Positions 1-9,041 are shown, counted from the stretch's first letter. The stretch: 64,000 bases of DNA from Pseudarthrobacter sp. NS4 (GCF_024758005.1 NZ_CP103288.1:3224001-3288000); one strand, 5' to 3'. A program made the numbers and translations. Notes: generated by a model from the letters alone, not told the origin.

Positions 1-1195
1 GCAGCAGCTGGCCGCGGGTATGCTTCCAGACCAGGGACCCCACGGCCGGCCCGGTGGCTGCGGCCTCGGCGGACAGTACCCCGTCCAGCGCGTGCTGCGC
101 CGCCGACCCTGCCAGCAGCCAGGTATCCAGCCAGGCAGCGGTGCCGCGGCCGGCGAAGTCCGCGAGGTCGGCCAAGCTTTCCAGCGGCAGTTCGGTGCGC
201 CGTCCGGGCTCGTACCAGGCGACGGGAACTGGCTGGTACAAGGCGGCCTGGACATCTGCCCGGGCCAGGAGTGCGGCCACCGGCCGGGACAGCGTGGGCC
301 GGCCGAAGAGCACCACGCGCTCGATCGGCTGGTCAGATTCCGGCCCGAAATGTTCCAGCAGCAGCCGGTACGGGCCCACGGCGTTCGGCCCGAACCGTGA
401 ATTGGAGGAGGGCTCGGCAAGCAGCGGCAGGTTGTGGGCGCGTGCAAACGCTTCGGCGACAGGGCCGGCGTCGTGCCCTGCCAGCACCACTGTGCGCCGT
501 TCCGGAAGCGCGTCTGCTGCCGGTGGCAGATTCATGACCAGCGGCTCGGTGCCGATCCGGTAGCGCTGCCGTTCCACCGCGCCCGGCAGCGCTTCCTCTG
601 GCGCGGGTACGAGCGGATCGCGGAACGCGAGGTTGAGCTGGACAGGTCCGGGCGGAAGCTCAGGGAAAGCGCCGGTTGCTGCGGAGAGGCCTGTCTGGAT
701 GGCACGTTCGGGGTTGCTGCCGGCGGGAATGTCGGCCGCGAAGCGCACCTGCTCGCCGAAGAGGTCAGGCTGGATGGTGGTCTGGTTGGCGCCGGTGCCG
801 CGGAGTTCTTCGGGCCGGTCTGCGGACAGGACAATCAATGGGACGGCGGCGTGGTTGGCCTCCATCACGGCGGGCAGCAGGTTCCCGACGGCGGTCCCGG
901 ACGTCGTCAGGACGGCCACCGGCGAGCCGGTGGACAGGGCCAGTCCCAATGCGGTGAATCCGGCGGCCCGCTCGTCGATCCGGACCAGGAGTTCCACCCG
1001 GCCCTCGGCGGAGGCCTCAGCCAGCGCGTACGCCATGGGCGCCGACCGGGAACCAGGCGAAAGCACCACATGCTGCACGCCGCCGCCGAGCAGGATTTCG
1101 ACGGCGATCCGCGCCGCCGCGAGGGCGCCGAGTTCAGGAGCGGAGTCGGGAGCGTCCGGGGAAGCGTGGGGGGCGGGTTCGTTCGGCGAAGTCAC
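1..1195 (-). CDS. menD: MenD, menaquinone biosynthesis SEPHCHC synthase (C-terminus outside window)
   Basis: 2-Succinyl-5-enolpyruvyl-6-hydroxy-3-cyclohexene-1-carboxylate synthase, a ThDP enzyme that condenses 2-oxoglutarate-derived succinic semialdehyde with isochorismate in menaquinone synthesis. About 398 codons are visible. The N-terminal pyrimidine-binding domain shows the MenD-type block LSPGSRSAPMAYAL near residue 45, followed by RIDERAAGFTALG with the ThDP-activating Glu, then LTTSGTAVGNLLPAV and LSADRPEELRGTGANQT. The reading frame stays open to base 1, so the C-terminal ThDP-pyrophosphate domain is cut off. The start is taken as GTG at 1195, giving MTSPNEPA. menC lies 2.5 kb upstream on the same strand, so the two menaquinone genes are separated by phoX. 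Identification is secure; the exact start is less so. Confidence 0.9.
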   Translation of the reverse strand, partial: MTSPNEPAPHASPDAPDSAPELGALAAARIAVEILLGGGVQHVVLSPGSRSAPMAYALAEASAEGRVELLVRIDERAAGFTALGLALSTGSPVAVLTTSGTAVGNLLPAVMEANHAAVPLIVLSADRPEELRGTGANQTTIQPDLFGEQVRFAADIPAGSNPERAIQTGLSAATGAFPELPPGPVQLNLAFRDPLVPAPEEALPGAVERQRYRIGTEPLVMNLPPAADALPERRTVVLAGHDAGPVAEAFARAHNLPLLAEPSSNSRFGPNAVGPYRLLLEHFGPESDQPIERVVLFGRPTLSRPVAALLARADVQAALYQPVPVAWYEPGRRTELPLESLADLADFAGRGTAAWLDTWLLAGSAAQHALDGVLSAEAAATGPAVGSLVWKHTRGQLL

Positions 1196-1216
1196 CAAAC
1201 CAGTCTGCCACCCCCG

Positions 1217-1390
1217 ACGCTCTCTCACTTCCCGCAACGAAACCCCCGACGCTCTCTCACCTTTTGCAGCAAAACGGCTGACGCTCTCCCACCTTCGGCC
1301 CCGGCCTGAGGAAGGTGAGAGAGCGTCCGCCCAAAAGGGGGCAAAGGTGAGAGAGCGTTGGCCCAAAACCTGCGAAACGTGGGAGAGCGT
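1217..1390. repeat. Symmetric array of six 12-bp repeats (GTGAGAGAGCGT family), 32-bp period
   Basis: Three copies read as ACGCTCTCTCAC at 1217, 1249 and 1281 (the last with one substitution), and three as GTGAGAGAGCGT at 1315, 1347 and 1379 (the last with one substitution). Spacing is exactly 32 bp within each half, and all three inverted pairs share one centre at 1303.5. The 20-bp spacers are diverged. The array fills the gap between the phoX stop and the menD start. Related arrays lie at 3627-3702 and 39189-39491. Function unknown; transcript 3'-end processing or termination is possible. Confidence 0.9.
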
Positions 1391-1409
1391 CGCAGGGGTG
1401 GGAGTGGAC

Positions 1410-3485
1410 TTAGGCGTCCGTGCGGAACACTTGGATCACTGACGGACGCGGCGCGCGCGCCTGGCCCGGAGCCGGCGTCGTGCCTTCTGCAACGTAGTCC
1501 GGGAAGAACGAAACCTGCGCGTCGAACGTGCCGTCCTCGCCCGGGTGCTGCACGGCGACGAACACGGTGCGCTCCTGGTCGTGGATGATGGGACCGCAGG
1601 TTTCGCCATCGCGCGGGACGGCGAGGAACTGCTCAACCTTGCCGCGCTCTGCACCGTCCAGGGTGACCTTGAACAGGCCGTCCGCCCGGCCGATGCCGGA
1701 GGGTGCGCCGTCGGTGGAGATCCAGAGGTTGCCCACGGAGTCGAACGCGAGGTTGTCCGGGCAGGAGATGGGTGAGACCTGGTCCACCGGGAAGCCGGAG
1801 AAGTAGGTGACATCGCCCTGGGCCGGATCGCCGCAGACCATCAGCAGGTTCCAGGTGAAGGTGGTGGAGGTCTGGTCGCCGGTTTCGGTGATTTCCACGA
1901 TGTGCCCGTCGCGGTTCCGCGTGCGCGGATTGACCTCGGTGGCGCCCTCGTTGGATCCCACACCGCGGTTGGAGTTGTTGGTGCAGGCCACATAGACCTT
2001 GCCGGTGTGCAGGCTGGGCTCCACGTCCTCGCAGCGGTCCATCTTGGTGGGGCCCACCGTGTCGGCGGCCAGGCGGGTGTATACCAGGACCTCTTCCACC
2101 GACATCCCCGGAACTGCGGACTTGCCGTCAACCACCAGAGGCAGCCATTCACCGATGCCGTCGAAGGCGCCGTCGGAGGGAACGGCACCGGTGCCGGTGA
2201 TTTCGGCAGCCGGCGAGTTGCCGGTGAACCTGGCGACATACAGGCTGCCGGCGGACAGCAGCGTCATGTTGTGCTTGCGGTCGCCCTCCCGGTACTTGTC
2301 CTTGGAGACGAACTTGTACAGGTAGTCGAAGCGCTCGTCGTCGCCCGAGTAGGCCACCACGTGACCGGACTCGGCGATGATCACGTTGGCGCCCTCGTGC
2401 TTGAAGCGGCCCAGCATGGAGTGCTTCTTCGGGGTGGAGGTGGGGTCGAACGGGTCAACTTCCACAATCCAGCCAAAGCGGTTGGTCTCGTTCTCGTAGC
2501 CCGGGTTGCGGGTGTCCCAGCGTGGCTCGTCCAGCTCCCACTGGCGGGCGGTGGGCCTGGACGTAATGCCGTAGCGCCTGTCGCCGGCGGAGGTGCCGGG
2601 CGCCACGAAGTAGCTCTGGAAGTTTTCCTCGCCCGAGAGGATGGTGCCCCAGGGGGTGGTGCCGCCGGCGCAGTTGCCGAGGGTTCCCTTGATGAAGCGG
2701 CCTGCAGGATCTTCCACGGTCTTGACCAGGGAGGAGCCGGCGGCCGGGCCGGTCAGTTCGTAGACGGTGTTGTTCAGGAAGCGGCGGTTCAACGGCGCAC
2801 CCTTGACGTAGGTCCACGGCTTGTTCTTGTTCTTGCGCTCCAACTCCACCACGGACAGGCCGTGCGCCGCTGCCCCCACAGCGCGCATCTGGTCTGCGGG
2901 CATGGTTGTCGGGAACATGATGGTGTCGTTGGTGTACTCGTGATTGGCGAACAGCACGGCGCGGTTGCCCTTGCTGCCCGGGATCTCCAGGATGTCCGTG
3001 TAGTCATTGTTGTAGCCGAACTGCTTCTCCTGCGCGGCGGCCGTCTGGTTGTTCAGGTCGAACTGCGGCGCGTCGTTGAAGATGGGGTCACCCCAGCGGA
3101 TGACCGGCTGCCAGGTGAAACCTTCCGGAACGGTGACGGCGTCGACGGCGGCATCAATGGACGGAATGGCCGTGAACTGGAGCTTGGACTTGCCAAAGCC
3201 TTCCTTGGCCGCCTTGGACAGGCCGGCGGCGTTGGCGGATTCAGGCGACGTGACAGCTCCGCCAAGGACGACGGCGAGCGCGCCGGCGGCGCCGAAGCCC
3301 AGGGCGGCGCGGCGGGACATGGTGGCGGAGGCGATGTCGCGGAAGTAGCTGTTGGAGCTGGTGTTGCAGACGTCGCCGGCGCAGGCGTTGTCACACTTCA
3401 GCGCGCAGGTGACGGCGCTGCGCTTGCCCTTGGTATGGCCGAGCATTGGCAGCAGGGTGAACTTGCGGGCAGTCGTTTCAGACAT
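1410..3485 (-). CDS. phoX: PhoX-family alkaline phosphatase (DUF839), Tat-exported
   Basis: A 691-residue PhoX-type phosphatase expected to release phosphate from extracellular phosphoesters; the family uses Fe/Ca cofactors. The N-terminus holds a twin-arginine signal (SRRAALGFGAAG near residue 57) after a roughly 55-residue leader, which is usual in actinobacterial PhoX. Family landmarks include QFGYNNDYTDI, LFANHEYTND, GNCAGGTTPWGTILSGEENF, and near the C-terminus FSGFPVDQVSPISCPDNLAFD with GNLWISTDG. The start chosen is ATG 3485 (MSETTARKF), preceded by TGGAAGG; an in-frame upstream start at 3518 has weaker support. Upstream are a TTGACA-type promoter and a possible PhoP box, which would fit phosphate-starvation control. 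It stands alone between menC and menD. Confidence 0.9.
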   Translation of the reverse strand: MSETTARKFTLLPMLGHTKGKRSAVTCALKCDNACAGDVCNTSSNSYFRDIASATMSRRAALGFGAAGALAVVLGGAVTSPESANAAGLSKAAKEGFGKSKLQFTAIPSIDAAVDAVTVPEGFTWQPVIRWGDPIFNDAPQFDLNNQTAAAQEKQFGYNNDYTDILEIPGSKGNRAVLFANHEYTNDTIMFPTTMPADQMRAVGAAAHGLSVVELERKNKNKPWTYVKGAPLNRRFLNNTVYELTGPAAGSSLVKTVEDPAGRFIKGTLGNCAGGTTPWGTILSGEENFQSYFVAPGTSAGDRRYGITSRPTARQWELDEPRWDTRNPGYENETNRFGWIVEVDPFDPTSTPKKHSMLGRFKHEGANVIIAESGHVVAYSGDDERFDYLYKFVSKDKYREGDRKHNMTLLSAGSLYVARFTGNSPAAEITGTGAVPSDGAFDGIGEWLPLVVDGKSAVPGMSVEEVLVYTRLAADTVGPTKMDRCEDVEPSLHTGKVYVACTNNSNRGVGSNEGATEVNPRTRNRDGHIVEITETGDQTSTTFTWNLLMVCGDPAQGDVTYFSGFPVDQVSPISCPDNLAFDSVGNLWISTDGAPSGIGRADGLFKVTLDGAERGKVEQFLAVPRDGETCGPIIHDQERTVFVAVQHPGEDGTFDAQVSFFPDYVAEGTTPAPGQARAPRPSVIQVFRTDA

Positions 3486-3500
3486 GGGGGCCTTCCAGGG

Positions 3501-3530
3501 AAAATCGATGCGGTTCACTCACCCTGTCAA
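3501..3530 (-). promoter_or_regulatory. Predicted phoX promoter
   Basis: On the minus strand TTGACA (3530-3525) is followed after 18 bases by GATTTT (3506-3501), about 16 bp before the phoX ATG. The -35 matches the housekeeping consensus and the -10 is weak. Inferred from sequence only. Confidence 0.4.
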
Positions 3531-3551
3531 GCGGTTTCTACGCGGAGTCAT

Positions 3552-3576
3552 CCGCAAAGTGAAGTTCCGGTTAACC
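3552..3576 (-). promoter_or_regulatory. Possible PhoP box upstream of phoX
   Basis: On the minus strand TTAACC (from 3574) and TTCACT (from 3563) occur exactly 11 bp apart, resembling the 11-bp direct-repeat units of actinobacterial PhoP (PHO) boxes. It lies about 25 bp upstream of the predicted -35. Only two units are recognisable, so this is a candidate. Confidence 0.4.
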
Positions 3577-3626
3577 CCTTGTGACCTGCAGTAATGTTCA
3601 CAAGCATTGTTTTACAGCGGTCAAAC

Positions 3627-3702
3627 GTGAGAGAGCGTTCTGTGAAAAGCCGCAAGAAGTGAGAGAGCGTCCCGTGAAAAACCGCAAAAAGTGAGAGAGC
3701 GT
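3627..3702. repeat. Three GTGAGAGAGCGT repeats, 32-bp period
   Basis: Perfect copies at 3627, 3659 and 3691, spaced exactly 32 bp, with similar spacers of the type GTGAAAAaCCGCAA. The last copy ends two bases from the menC stop codon. Same family as the arrays at 1217-1390 and 39480-39491. Confidence 0.9.
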
Positions 3703-3703
3703 C

Positions 3704-4732
3704 TCAGGGGGCCAGCAGTGCATGGACGCGGCTGAGCCGGGCCAGCCACCAGTCCCGGCGTTCCGCTGACGCGGCGTACCTCTCAAGCAGCCCGGCGTCG
3801 GCAGTGACGTCGCGGAGGCGGATGGCGCCGTCGTCGGCCACCAGGGGGTCCAGGGTGATGTCCGACTCGAACAGGGACACCGTCCCCAACCCGCACGCAT
3901 ACGGCAGCCCGGGCAGGGAAGCCGCAAGTGCCAGGCCCGCCCGGATGCCCACGGAAGTGTCCAGCGCGGAGCTGACGACGGCGGGCAGCCCGGCCTCCGC
4001 CACGATGTCCAGTGCGCGCCGCACTCCCCCAAGCGGTGCGACCTTGACCACGATGAGGTCTGCCGCGCCGGCCCGCGCCACCCGAAGGGGGTCGGATTCC
4101 TTGCGGACACTTTCGTCCGCCGCTATCAGGACCGGAGTGCCGGCTGCCCGCAGCGCCCGCCGCACCTCGGCCAGTCCTTCAATGGTGGGTACGGGCTGCT
4201 CCGCGTATTCCAGCCCGACGGCGGACAGCCGGGTGAGCGCCTCAACCGCGGCCGGTACATCCCAGCCGCCGTTGGCGTCCACCCGGATGGCGGCATCCGG
4301 CATGGCGGAACGGACGGCATTGAGGCGGGCGGCGTCGTCGTCGAGGCTCTGGCCCTGCTCCGCGACCTTGACCTTCACGGCATCCACCCGGCCGAAGCGG
4401 GCCAGGACCTCCGGCACCCGGTCCGCAGGCACGGCGGGGACGGTGGCGTTGACCGGAACCGCTGGACGCAGGGGCTCAGGAAAGCCGGACCAGGCTGCTT
4501 CGATAGCGGCGGCAAGCCAGCGGGAGGCCTCGGCGTCACCGTACTCGGGAAACGGGCAGAACTCGCCCCAGCCGGCCGGGCCGCGGAGCAGCAGGGATTC
4601 GCGCTCCATGATCCCCCGGAACTTAACCCGCATGGGAAGGCTGACCACATGCGCGGATGCGAGCAGTTCGTCCAGGTCAGGGAGGCCGGCGGCAGGAGCA
4701 CCAGCGGCGGGGACAGCGGGGCGGGAAGACAT
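3704..4732 (-). CDS. menC: MenC, o-succinylbenzoate synthase
   Basis: Enolase-superfamily o-succinylbenzoate synthase, which dehydrates SHCHC to OSB in the menaquinone pathway, downstream of MenD. The 342-residue protein shows the barrel motifs in order: VDAVKVKVAEQGQSLDDD with the catalytic KxK lysine, IRVDANGGWDVPAAV (metal-binding Asp), LEYAEQPV (metal-binding Glu), LIAADESVRKESD (metal-binding Asp), DLIVVKVAPLGGVRRA (second catalytic Lys), and VVSSALDTSVGIRAGLALAA. The start is taken as ATG 4732; an in-frame TTG at 4747 is possible and neither has a clear ribosome site. A GTGAGAGAGCGT array begins right after its stop. Confidence 0.92.
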   Translation of the reverse strand: MSSRPAVPAAGAPAAGLPDLDELLASAHVVSLPMRVKFRGIMERESLLLRGPAGWGEFCPFPEYGDAEASRWLAAAIEAAWSGFPEPLRPAVPVNATVPAVPADRVPEVLARFGRVDAVKVKVAEQGQSLDDDAARLNAVRSAMPDAAIRVDANGGWDVPAAVEALTRLSAVGLEYAEQPVPTIEGLAEVRRALRAAGTPVLIAADESVRKESDPLRVARAGAADLIVVKVAPLGGVRRALDIVAEAGLPAVVSSALDTSVGIRAGLALAASLPGLPYACGLGTVSLFESDITLDPLVADDGAIRLRDVTADAGLLERYAASAERRDWWLARLSRVHALLAP

Positions 4733-4915
4733 GGAATCACTGTACAAGCGCGTACTGCGGGACCTGCGTAGTGGACATCCGCGACGTGGACCGGCTGTCC
4801 GGCTGGAAGGCAGGACCGTGCCGGAGCAGTTCGGGGTTACCGAGAAGCTGGCGGCGCCCCAGGGGCAGCTCCAACGTGCGGCGTTATCCCAGCTTTCTGT
4901 GACACCCTTAATACG

Positions 4916-5821
4916 ATGGCACTTTCACCGCAGACGAAGACCAGGACCACAGCTCGACCCGCTCCCGGCTCGGGTTTCCTGTTCCTGCTTGCCACGCTGG
5001 CGTGTGTTGCAGGGTTGATGGCCACGTACTACTACTTTGTGCAGACCACCACAGGCCAGTTCATTGATGAGTCGGCCCTGGTGGAAGCCGTGGAGCTGCA
5101 CGGACCGGCAGGCAAGGCGAGCACCAGGTTCCTGGACCTGCTGCCCACCATCTCCCTGGTGATGGCCGCCGTCGTGGTGCTGTTTGTCACTGTGATCCGG
5201 AAGCGCTGGACCGAGGCCGGGATCGCGGTGGCGGCCTGCATCGGCGCGAATGTGGCAACGCAGGTGTTGAAGGCCCTGCTTCCGGCCCGTCCGGACAAGG
5301 GAGTGATCACGCTGGAGCTGAACTCGCTGCCGTCGGGGCACACCGCCCTGGCGGCGTCGGCGGCGGCTGCGGTGTTCCTCATGGCGTCACCGCGCTGGCG
5401 CCCGATGGCCGGATTTGTGGGCGGCACGTTCGCCATCGCCTCCGGGGTATCCACCCTGATTAACCAGTGGCACCGCCCGGCTGACGTGGTGGCGGCGTTC
5501 CTGCTGGTGGGTGCCTTCATGATTCCCGCCGGCTGGCTTATTATCCGGCGCGGGTCCTGGAATGCCTGGGACGGATTCGGCGGGCATATCGGGTCCGCCC
5601 GGATCTGGCTGACGCTGCCGGTGGTGATCGGGCTGGCCTCGGCAACCGTGGCCGTGTATTCGCTGATCCGCCTGGCGCCCAGTCCATGGCAGGAAACCAG
5701 CACTACCAACTATTTCTGGGCCGGGATTTCGCTGATCGTGATTGCCGGCTACCTGGCCACCGTAGCCACCACCTCGCTGTTCGCCTACGCCGCGCGCGGC
5801 CGGGGCCCGTCGAACCGCTGA
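4916..5821 (+). CDS. PAP2-family membrane phosphatase
   Basis: A 301-residue integral membrane lipid phosphatase, expected to dephosphorylate lipid phosphates or diphosphates at the membrane outer face. The acid-phosphatase signature is complete: KALLPARPDKG (K-x6-RP), LPSGHTALAASA (PSGH with catalytic His), and STLINQWHRPADVVAAF (S-x5-H-x3-D). Six hydrophobic segments are visible, with a basic N-terminus (TKTRTTARPAPGS) before the first. No good ribosome site precedes ATG 4916. It diverges from menC and converges with asnO. The substrate cannot be told from sequence; undecaprenyl-PP or phosphatidic acid are the usual candidates. Confidence 0.82.
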   Translation: MALSPQTKTRTTARPAPGSGFLFLLATLACVAGLMATYYYFVQTTTGQFIDESALVEAVELHGPAGKASTRFLDLLPTISLVMAAVVVLFVTVIRKRWTEAGIAVAACIGANVATQVLKALLPARPDKGVITLELNSLPSGHTALAASAAAAVFLMASPRWRPMAGFVGGTFAIASGVSTLINQWHRPADVVAAFLLVGAFMIPAGWLIIRRGSWNAWDGFGGHIGSARIWLTLPVVIGLASATVAVYSLIRLAPSPWQETSTTNYFWAGISLIVIAGYLATVATTSLFAYAARGRGPSNR

Positions 5822-5847
5822 CACCCACCTTTCGGGCAGCAGCCGGC

Positions 5848-7626
5848 TCAGCCCACCCTGTGGCGCTGTAGCCACATCTCCAGCAGGGCGAACTGCCACA
5901 GGACGTTGCTGTTCACGGGAGTCCGCCGGGTATTGGGATCCGCAAGCAGTTTATCGATGTACGCGGGCCGGAACAGCCCGCGCTGCTTGGCCTCGGGTGC
6001 GTGAAGGGCATCACGGACCATCGAGGTGAACGGTTCCTCCAGGTGCCGGAGCGCCGGGACCGGGAAGTATCCCTTGGGCCGGTCGATGATGGCGGATGGC
6101 AGCAGCTGCCGGCCCAGGTCCTTCAGGATCCCCTTCCCGCCCTGCGAGGCCTTGAGGCCGGGCGGGCAGGACGCCGCCAGCTCCACCAGTTCATGGTCCA
6201 GGAACGGAACACGCGCCTCAATCCCCCATGCCATGGACATGTTGTCCAGCCGTTTCACGGGATCGTCCACCATGAGCAGGTGGGTGTCCAGGCGCAGGAC
6301 GGCGTCCAGGGCGGTGTCGGCTCCGGGCGCGTCCAGGTTGGCGGCGAGCACCTGGCTGCTCACATCGGATCCGCAGAACCATTCGGGTTCGAGGATCCCC
6401 ACCAGGTCCTCGTGGGTGTGGTCCGCAAAGGATTTCGAGAACGCCGAAAGGGCGTCCTGGCGGCCCACACCGGCAAGGGGCTGGTGATACCGGTATCCGG
6501 CGAAGACTTCATCGGCGCCCTGCCCGCACTGCACCACCTTCAGGTGCTCCGCCACGGTTTTGGACAGCACGTGGAAAGCGGTCACGTCGTGGCTCGCCAT
6601 CGGCTCGGACATCGCACCTACGGCAGCGTCAATGGAGGGCGCGAATTCGGACGTGCTGATGTGGAGCCGTTCATGCCGGGTGCCGAACTCCCGTGCCACG
6701 AGGTCAGAGTAGGCGAACTCGTTGCCGGCGTCCCCGCCGACGCCGTCGAATCCGATGCTGAAGGTGGACAAACCGCGCTGGCCTTCCTCAGCCAGCAGGG
6801 CAACCAGGAGGCTCGAATCCAGGCCCCCGGAGAGAAGGACGCCTACCGGCACGTCGGCGACCATCCGCCGTCGTACTGCTGTCCGCAGGGCATCGCGGAT
6901 GGCATCCTGCCACTCCCGCGGCGACCACCCGGAGTGCTGTGCGCGGCGGGTGTAGTCCGGGCGCCAGTACTCGCTGTCATGCCAGGTTCCATCTGCGCGG
7001 ACGGTACGGATGGTGGCTGCCGGCAGCTTCTGGATTCCGCGGAGGATGGTACGCGGCGCCGGAACGATCGAGTGCCAGCTGAGGTAGTGGTGCAGCGCCG
7101 CTTCATCGATGCCGGTGTCCACACCACCGGACGCCACGAGCGCGGGCAGGGTGGATGCAAAGCGCAGCTTTCCCGGCAGTGTGGCTACGTACAGCGGCTT
7201 GATTCCCAGCCGGTCGCGGACCAGGAGCATCTCCTGCCGCTGCGGATCGTACAGCGCGATGGCGAACATCCCCACCAGGTGGTGGACAAAGCCGTCTCCC
7301 CATTTCCGGTAGGCCTTGAGGATCACCTCGGTGTCGCTGGTGGTCCGGAAGGTGAACTCAGGCTCCAGTTCCCGGCGCAGTTCCTTGTAGTTGTAGATGC
7401 AGCCGTTGAAGGTAACGGCCAGGCCTTCATCCAGCATGGGCTGGGCCCCCGTGGAGGAGAGGTCGATGATGCTGAGCCGCTGGTGCCCCAGTGCGACCCA
7501 GCCGGCGCCGTCCCACGTTCCCCTTCCGTCAGGTCCGCGGGAGGTCATGGCCCCCATCATTTTAAGGACCGGTTCCCGGGAGGCTGTCCCTCCGTTAAAG
7601 GCGGCTTCGCCTGCTATTCCGCACAT
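5848..7626 (-). CDS. AsnO-like amidotransferase (asparagine-synthetase family; N-acetylglutaminylglutamine amidotransferase type)
   Basis: Glutamine-hydrolysing amide synthetase, 592 residues. The N-terminal Ntn glutaminase domain begins with Cys2 (MCGIAGE), with RGPDGRG, LGHQRLSIIDLS and FNGCIYNYKELR. The C-terminal ATP-pyrophosphatase domain has the PP-loop VLLSGGLDSSLL near residue 265, then CGQGADEVFAGY and DHELVELAASCPPGLK. The ordering and wording of motifs (GGVDTGIDEAALHHYLSWHSIVPAPRTIL) resemble AsnO, which amidates the N-acetylglutaminylglutamine osmolyte, more than housekeeping AsnB. The usual partner (Ngg ATP-grasp/acetyltransferase synthetase) is absent; a GCS2 ligase lies 63 bp upstream instead. 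SD GAGGAAG precedes ATG 7626. Family is certain, substrate inferred. Confidence 0.85.
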   Translation of the reverse strand: MCGIAGEAAFNGGTASREPVLKMMGAMTSRGPDGRGTWDGAGWVALGHQRLSIIDLSSTGAQPMLDEGLAVTFNGCIYNYKELRRELEPEFTFRTTSDTEVILKAYRKWGDGFVHHLVGMFAIALYDPQRQEMLLVRDRLGIKPLYVATLPGKLRFASTLPALVASGGVDTGIDEAALHHYLSWHSIVPAPRTILRGIQKLPAATIRTVRADGTWHDSEYWRPDYTRRAQHSGWSPREWQDAIRDALRTAVRRRMVADVPVGVLLSGGLDSSLLVALLAEEGQRGLSTFSIGFDGVGGDAGNEFAYSDLVAREFGTRHERLHISTSEFAPSIDAAVGAMSEPMASHDVTAFHVLSKTVAEHLKVVQCGQGADEVFAGYRYHQPLAGVGRQDALSAFSKSFADHTHEDLVGILEPEWFCGSDVSSQVLAANLDAPGADTALDAVLRLDTHLLMVDDPVKRLDNMSMAWGIEARVPFLDHELVELAASCPPGLKASQGGKGILKDLGRQLLPSAIIDRPKGYFPVPALRHLEEPFTSMVRDALHAPEAKQRGLFRPAYIDKLLADPNTRRTPVNSNVLWQFALLEMWLQRHRVG

Positions 7627-7689
7627 AACTTCCTCGTTTCCTGCGGCTTACTGCGATCTACGCTTGCACTGCGCCGGACCACCGTGAGT

Positions 7690-8826
7690 TCATTGCGACT
7701 GCTCTGTGGATATCAGCGGCGCATCTTTCACGTCCACCAGCGGTGCAACCGGCAGGTTGCTGCTGTGCACGGCGTCGGCGATGACTCCGCGAAGACTCCC
7801 CGTTCTGGCATGGGCTTCGCGCTGCCGTGCGGCGCCGGTCCCCCGGGTCATGACCTGGAAGAGCAGGAACTCCACCGTGCCCAGCTCGCCGTGTTCCTCA
7901 AGCACCGGCCGCAGATGGTCCAGCAGTGCAGCAACCACTTCCGAGGCGGGCCGGGGCTTTCCGGTTACGGGGTCCGCCAGTTCGCCATCCAGCCCATAGC
8001 GGCTTGCCTGCCAGGCGGCCAGCCTCAGCCGGGAAGCCGATGCCGGAACCGGCGGCACGCCGTCGCACCACTGGCGTGCCGCCGTCTCCACCAACGCGCG
8101 CACCAGGGCGGCAAGAAGGACGGTGTCGTCGGCGAACAGGCACACGTCGGCCACCCGCACCTCAACCGTCGGATGTTTGTGGCTCAGCCGGGAGTCGAAG
8201 TAGAGGTTTGCTTTGTCCAGCGGAACGCCGGAACCAAGGACCTGCTCGATCTCGCTGTAATACCCGGCGGCCGAACCGTAGATTTCGGCCGGTCCGGTGG
8301 TGGGCCAGCGGTTCCAGGCCTGGGCCCGGTAACTCGCGTACGCCGAGTCCACGCCGTTCCAGTACGGCGAATTGGCGCTGATTGCCTGCAGGACGGGCAG
8401 CCAGATCCGGATGCGGTCCAGGACGGCCACTCCTTCCTCGTCCGACCCGATCTCCACGTGCACGTGGCAGCCGCACGTCAGCTGCTCCACGGCAGTCAGC
8501 CCGAACCTCCGCATCAGCCGGTCGCACCGCTCACCGGGGGCCACCGTGGAGGTTACGGGCATCGGGGAGGTTGCCAGGGCAACGGCACGCGCTCCAACAA
8601 GCCTGGCCGCGGCGTCGGCACTCTTGCGCCCGGCGGTGATGTCCTGGGCCAGTTCGCGGAGGCTGATGCGGGGAAGGGTGCAGGTTTCGATCTGTTCCTG
8701 CTTCATCTCGCTGGTGAGGCCCGGATAGTCACTGAGGCGTTCCAGCACGTCACCCAATGCGACGGGATGCCCGTCAACGCTGTCAACAATCAGGAATTCT
8801 TCTTCGACACCCAGCCGGCGTATCAT
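7690..8826 (-). CDS. Carboxylate-amine ligase, glutamate-cysteine ligase GCS2 family (YbdK/EgtA-like)
   Basis: An ATP-dependent ligase of the GCS2 family, 378 residues, expected to join the gamma-carboxyl of glutamate (or a related acid) to an amine. Key family sequences: LGVEEEFLIVD at the N-terminus (metal- and substrate-binding Glu residues), SEMKQEQIETCT, CGCHVHVEIGS (the CHVHV signature), ANSPYWNGVDSAYASYRAQAWNRWPTTG, and HPTVEVRVADVC. SD GCAGGAG precedes ATG 8826. It is the upstream gene of a pair with the AsnO-like synthetase, 63 bp apart. The role is unlikely to be ergothioneine synthesis, because no egtBCD genes are nearby. The acceptor amine is unknown. Confidence 0.85.
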   Translation of the reverse strand: MIRRLGVEEEFLIVDSVDGHPVALGDVLERLSDYPGLTSEMKQEQIETCTLPRISLRELAQDITAGRKSADAAARLVGARAVALATSPMPVTSTVAPGERCDRLMRRFGLTAVEQLTCGCHVHVEIGSDEEGVAVLDRIRIWLPVLQAISANSPYWNGVDSAYASYRAQAWNRWPTTGPAEIYGSAAGYYSEIEQVLGSGVPLDKANLYFDSRLSHKHPTVEVRVADVCLFADDTVLLAALVRALVETAARQWCDGVPPVPASASRLRLAAWQASRYGLDGELADPVTGKPRPASEVVAALLDHLRPVLEEHGELGTVEFLLFQVMTRGTGAARQREAHARTGSLRGVIADAVHSSNLPVAPLVDVKDAPLISTEQSQ

Positions 8827-9041
8827 CGCACTCCTGCAGTACGAGGCGATTTCGCGCTCGGCTCCCAGCCGGCGGGCGGGAAATTGCGGTGGTCAAGGTT
8901 AGCCACGATGCCTCCTCGGTGGACCGTGAAGCATTTGCATAACCTCAAATAGTCCTCACATGGTAAGCATGCTTATTTGTCCCAGGCAAGCAAACCGCGC
9001 AAAAACAGCCTCCGGCCGCCTGCCCGGCAGGGCTTGCCGGG

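Noticed and set aside
1902..3584. Plus-strand ORF of 560 codons
   Set aside because: Antisense to phoX, which is clearly recognised by motifs and start signals.
7690..8826. EgtA (ergothioneine synthesis)
   Set aside because: Same family, but no egtB, egtC or egtD neighbours, and the partner is an AsnO-like synthetase.
6001..8952. Long plus-strand ORF of 983 codons
   Set aside because: Antisense to the AsnO-like and GCS2 genes; its composition is that of a shadow frame of high-GC genes and no domain is readable.
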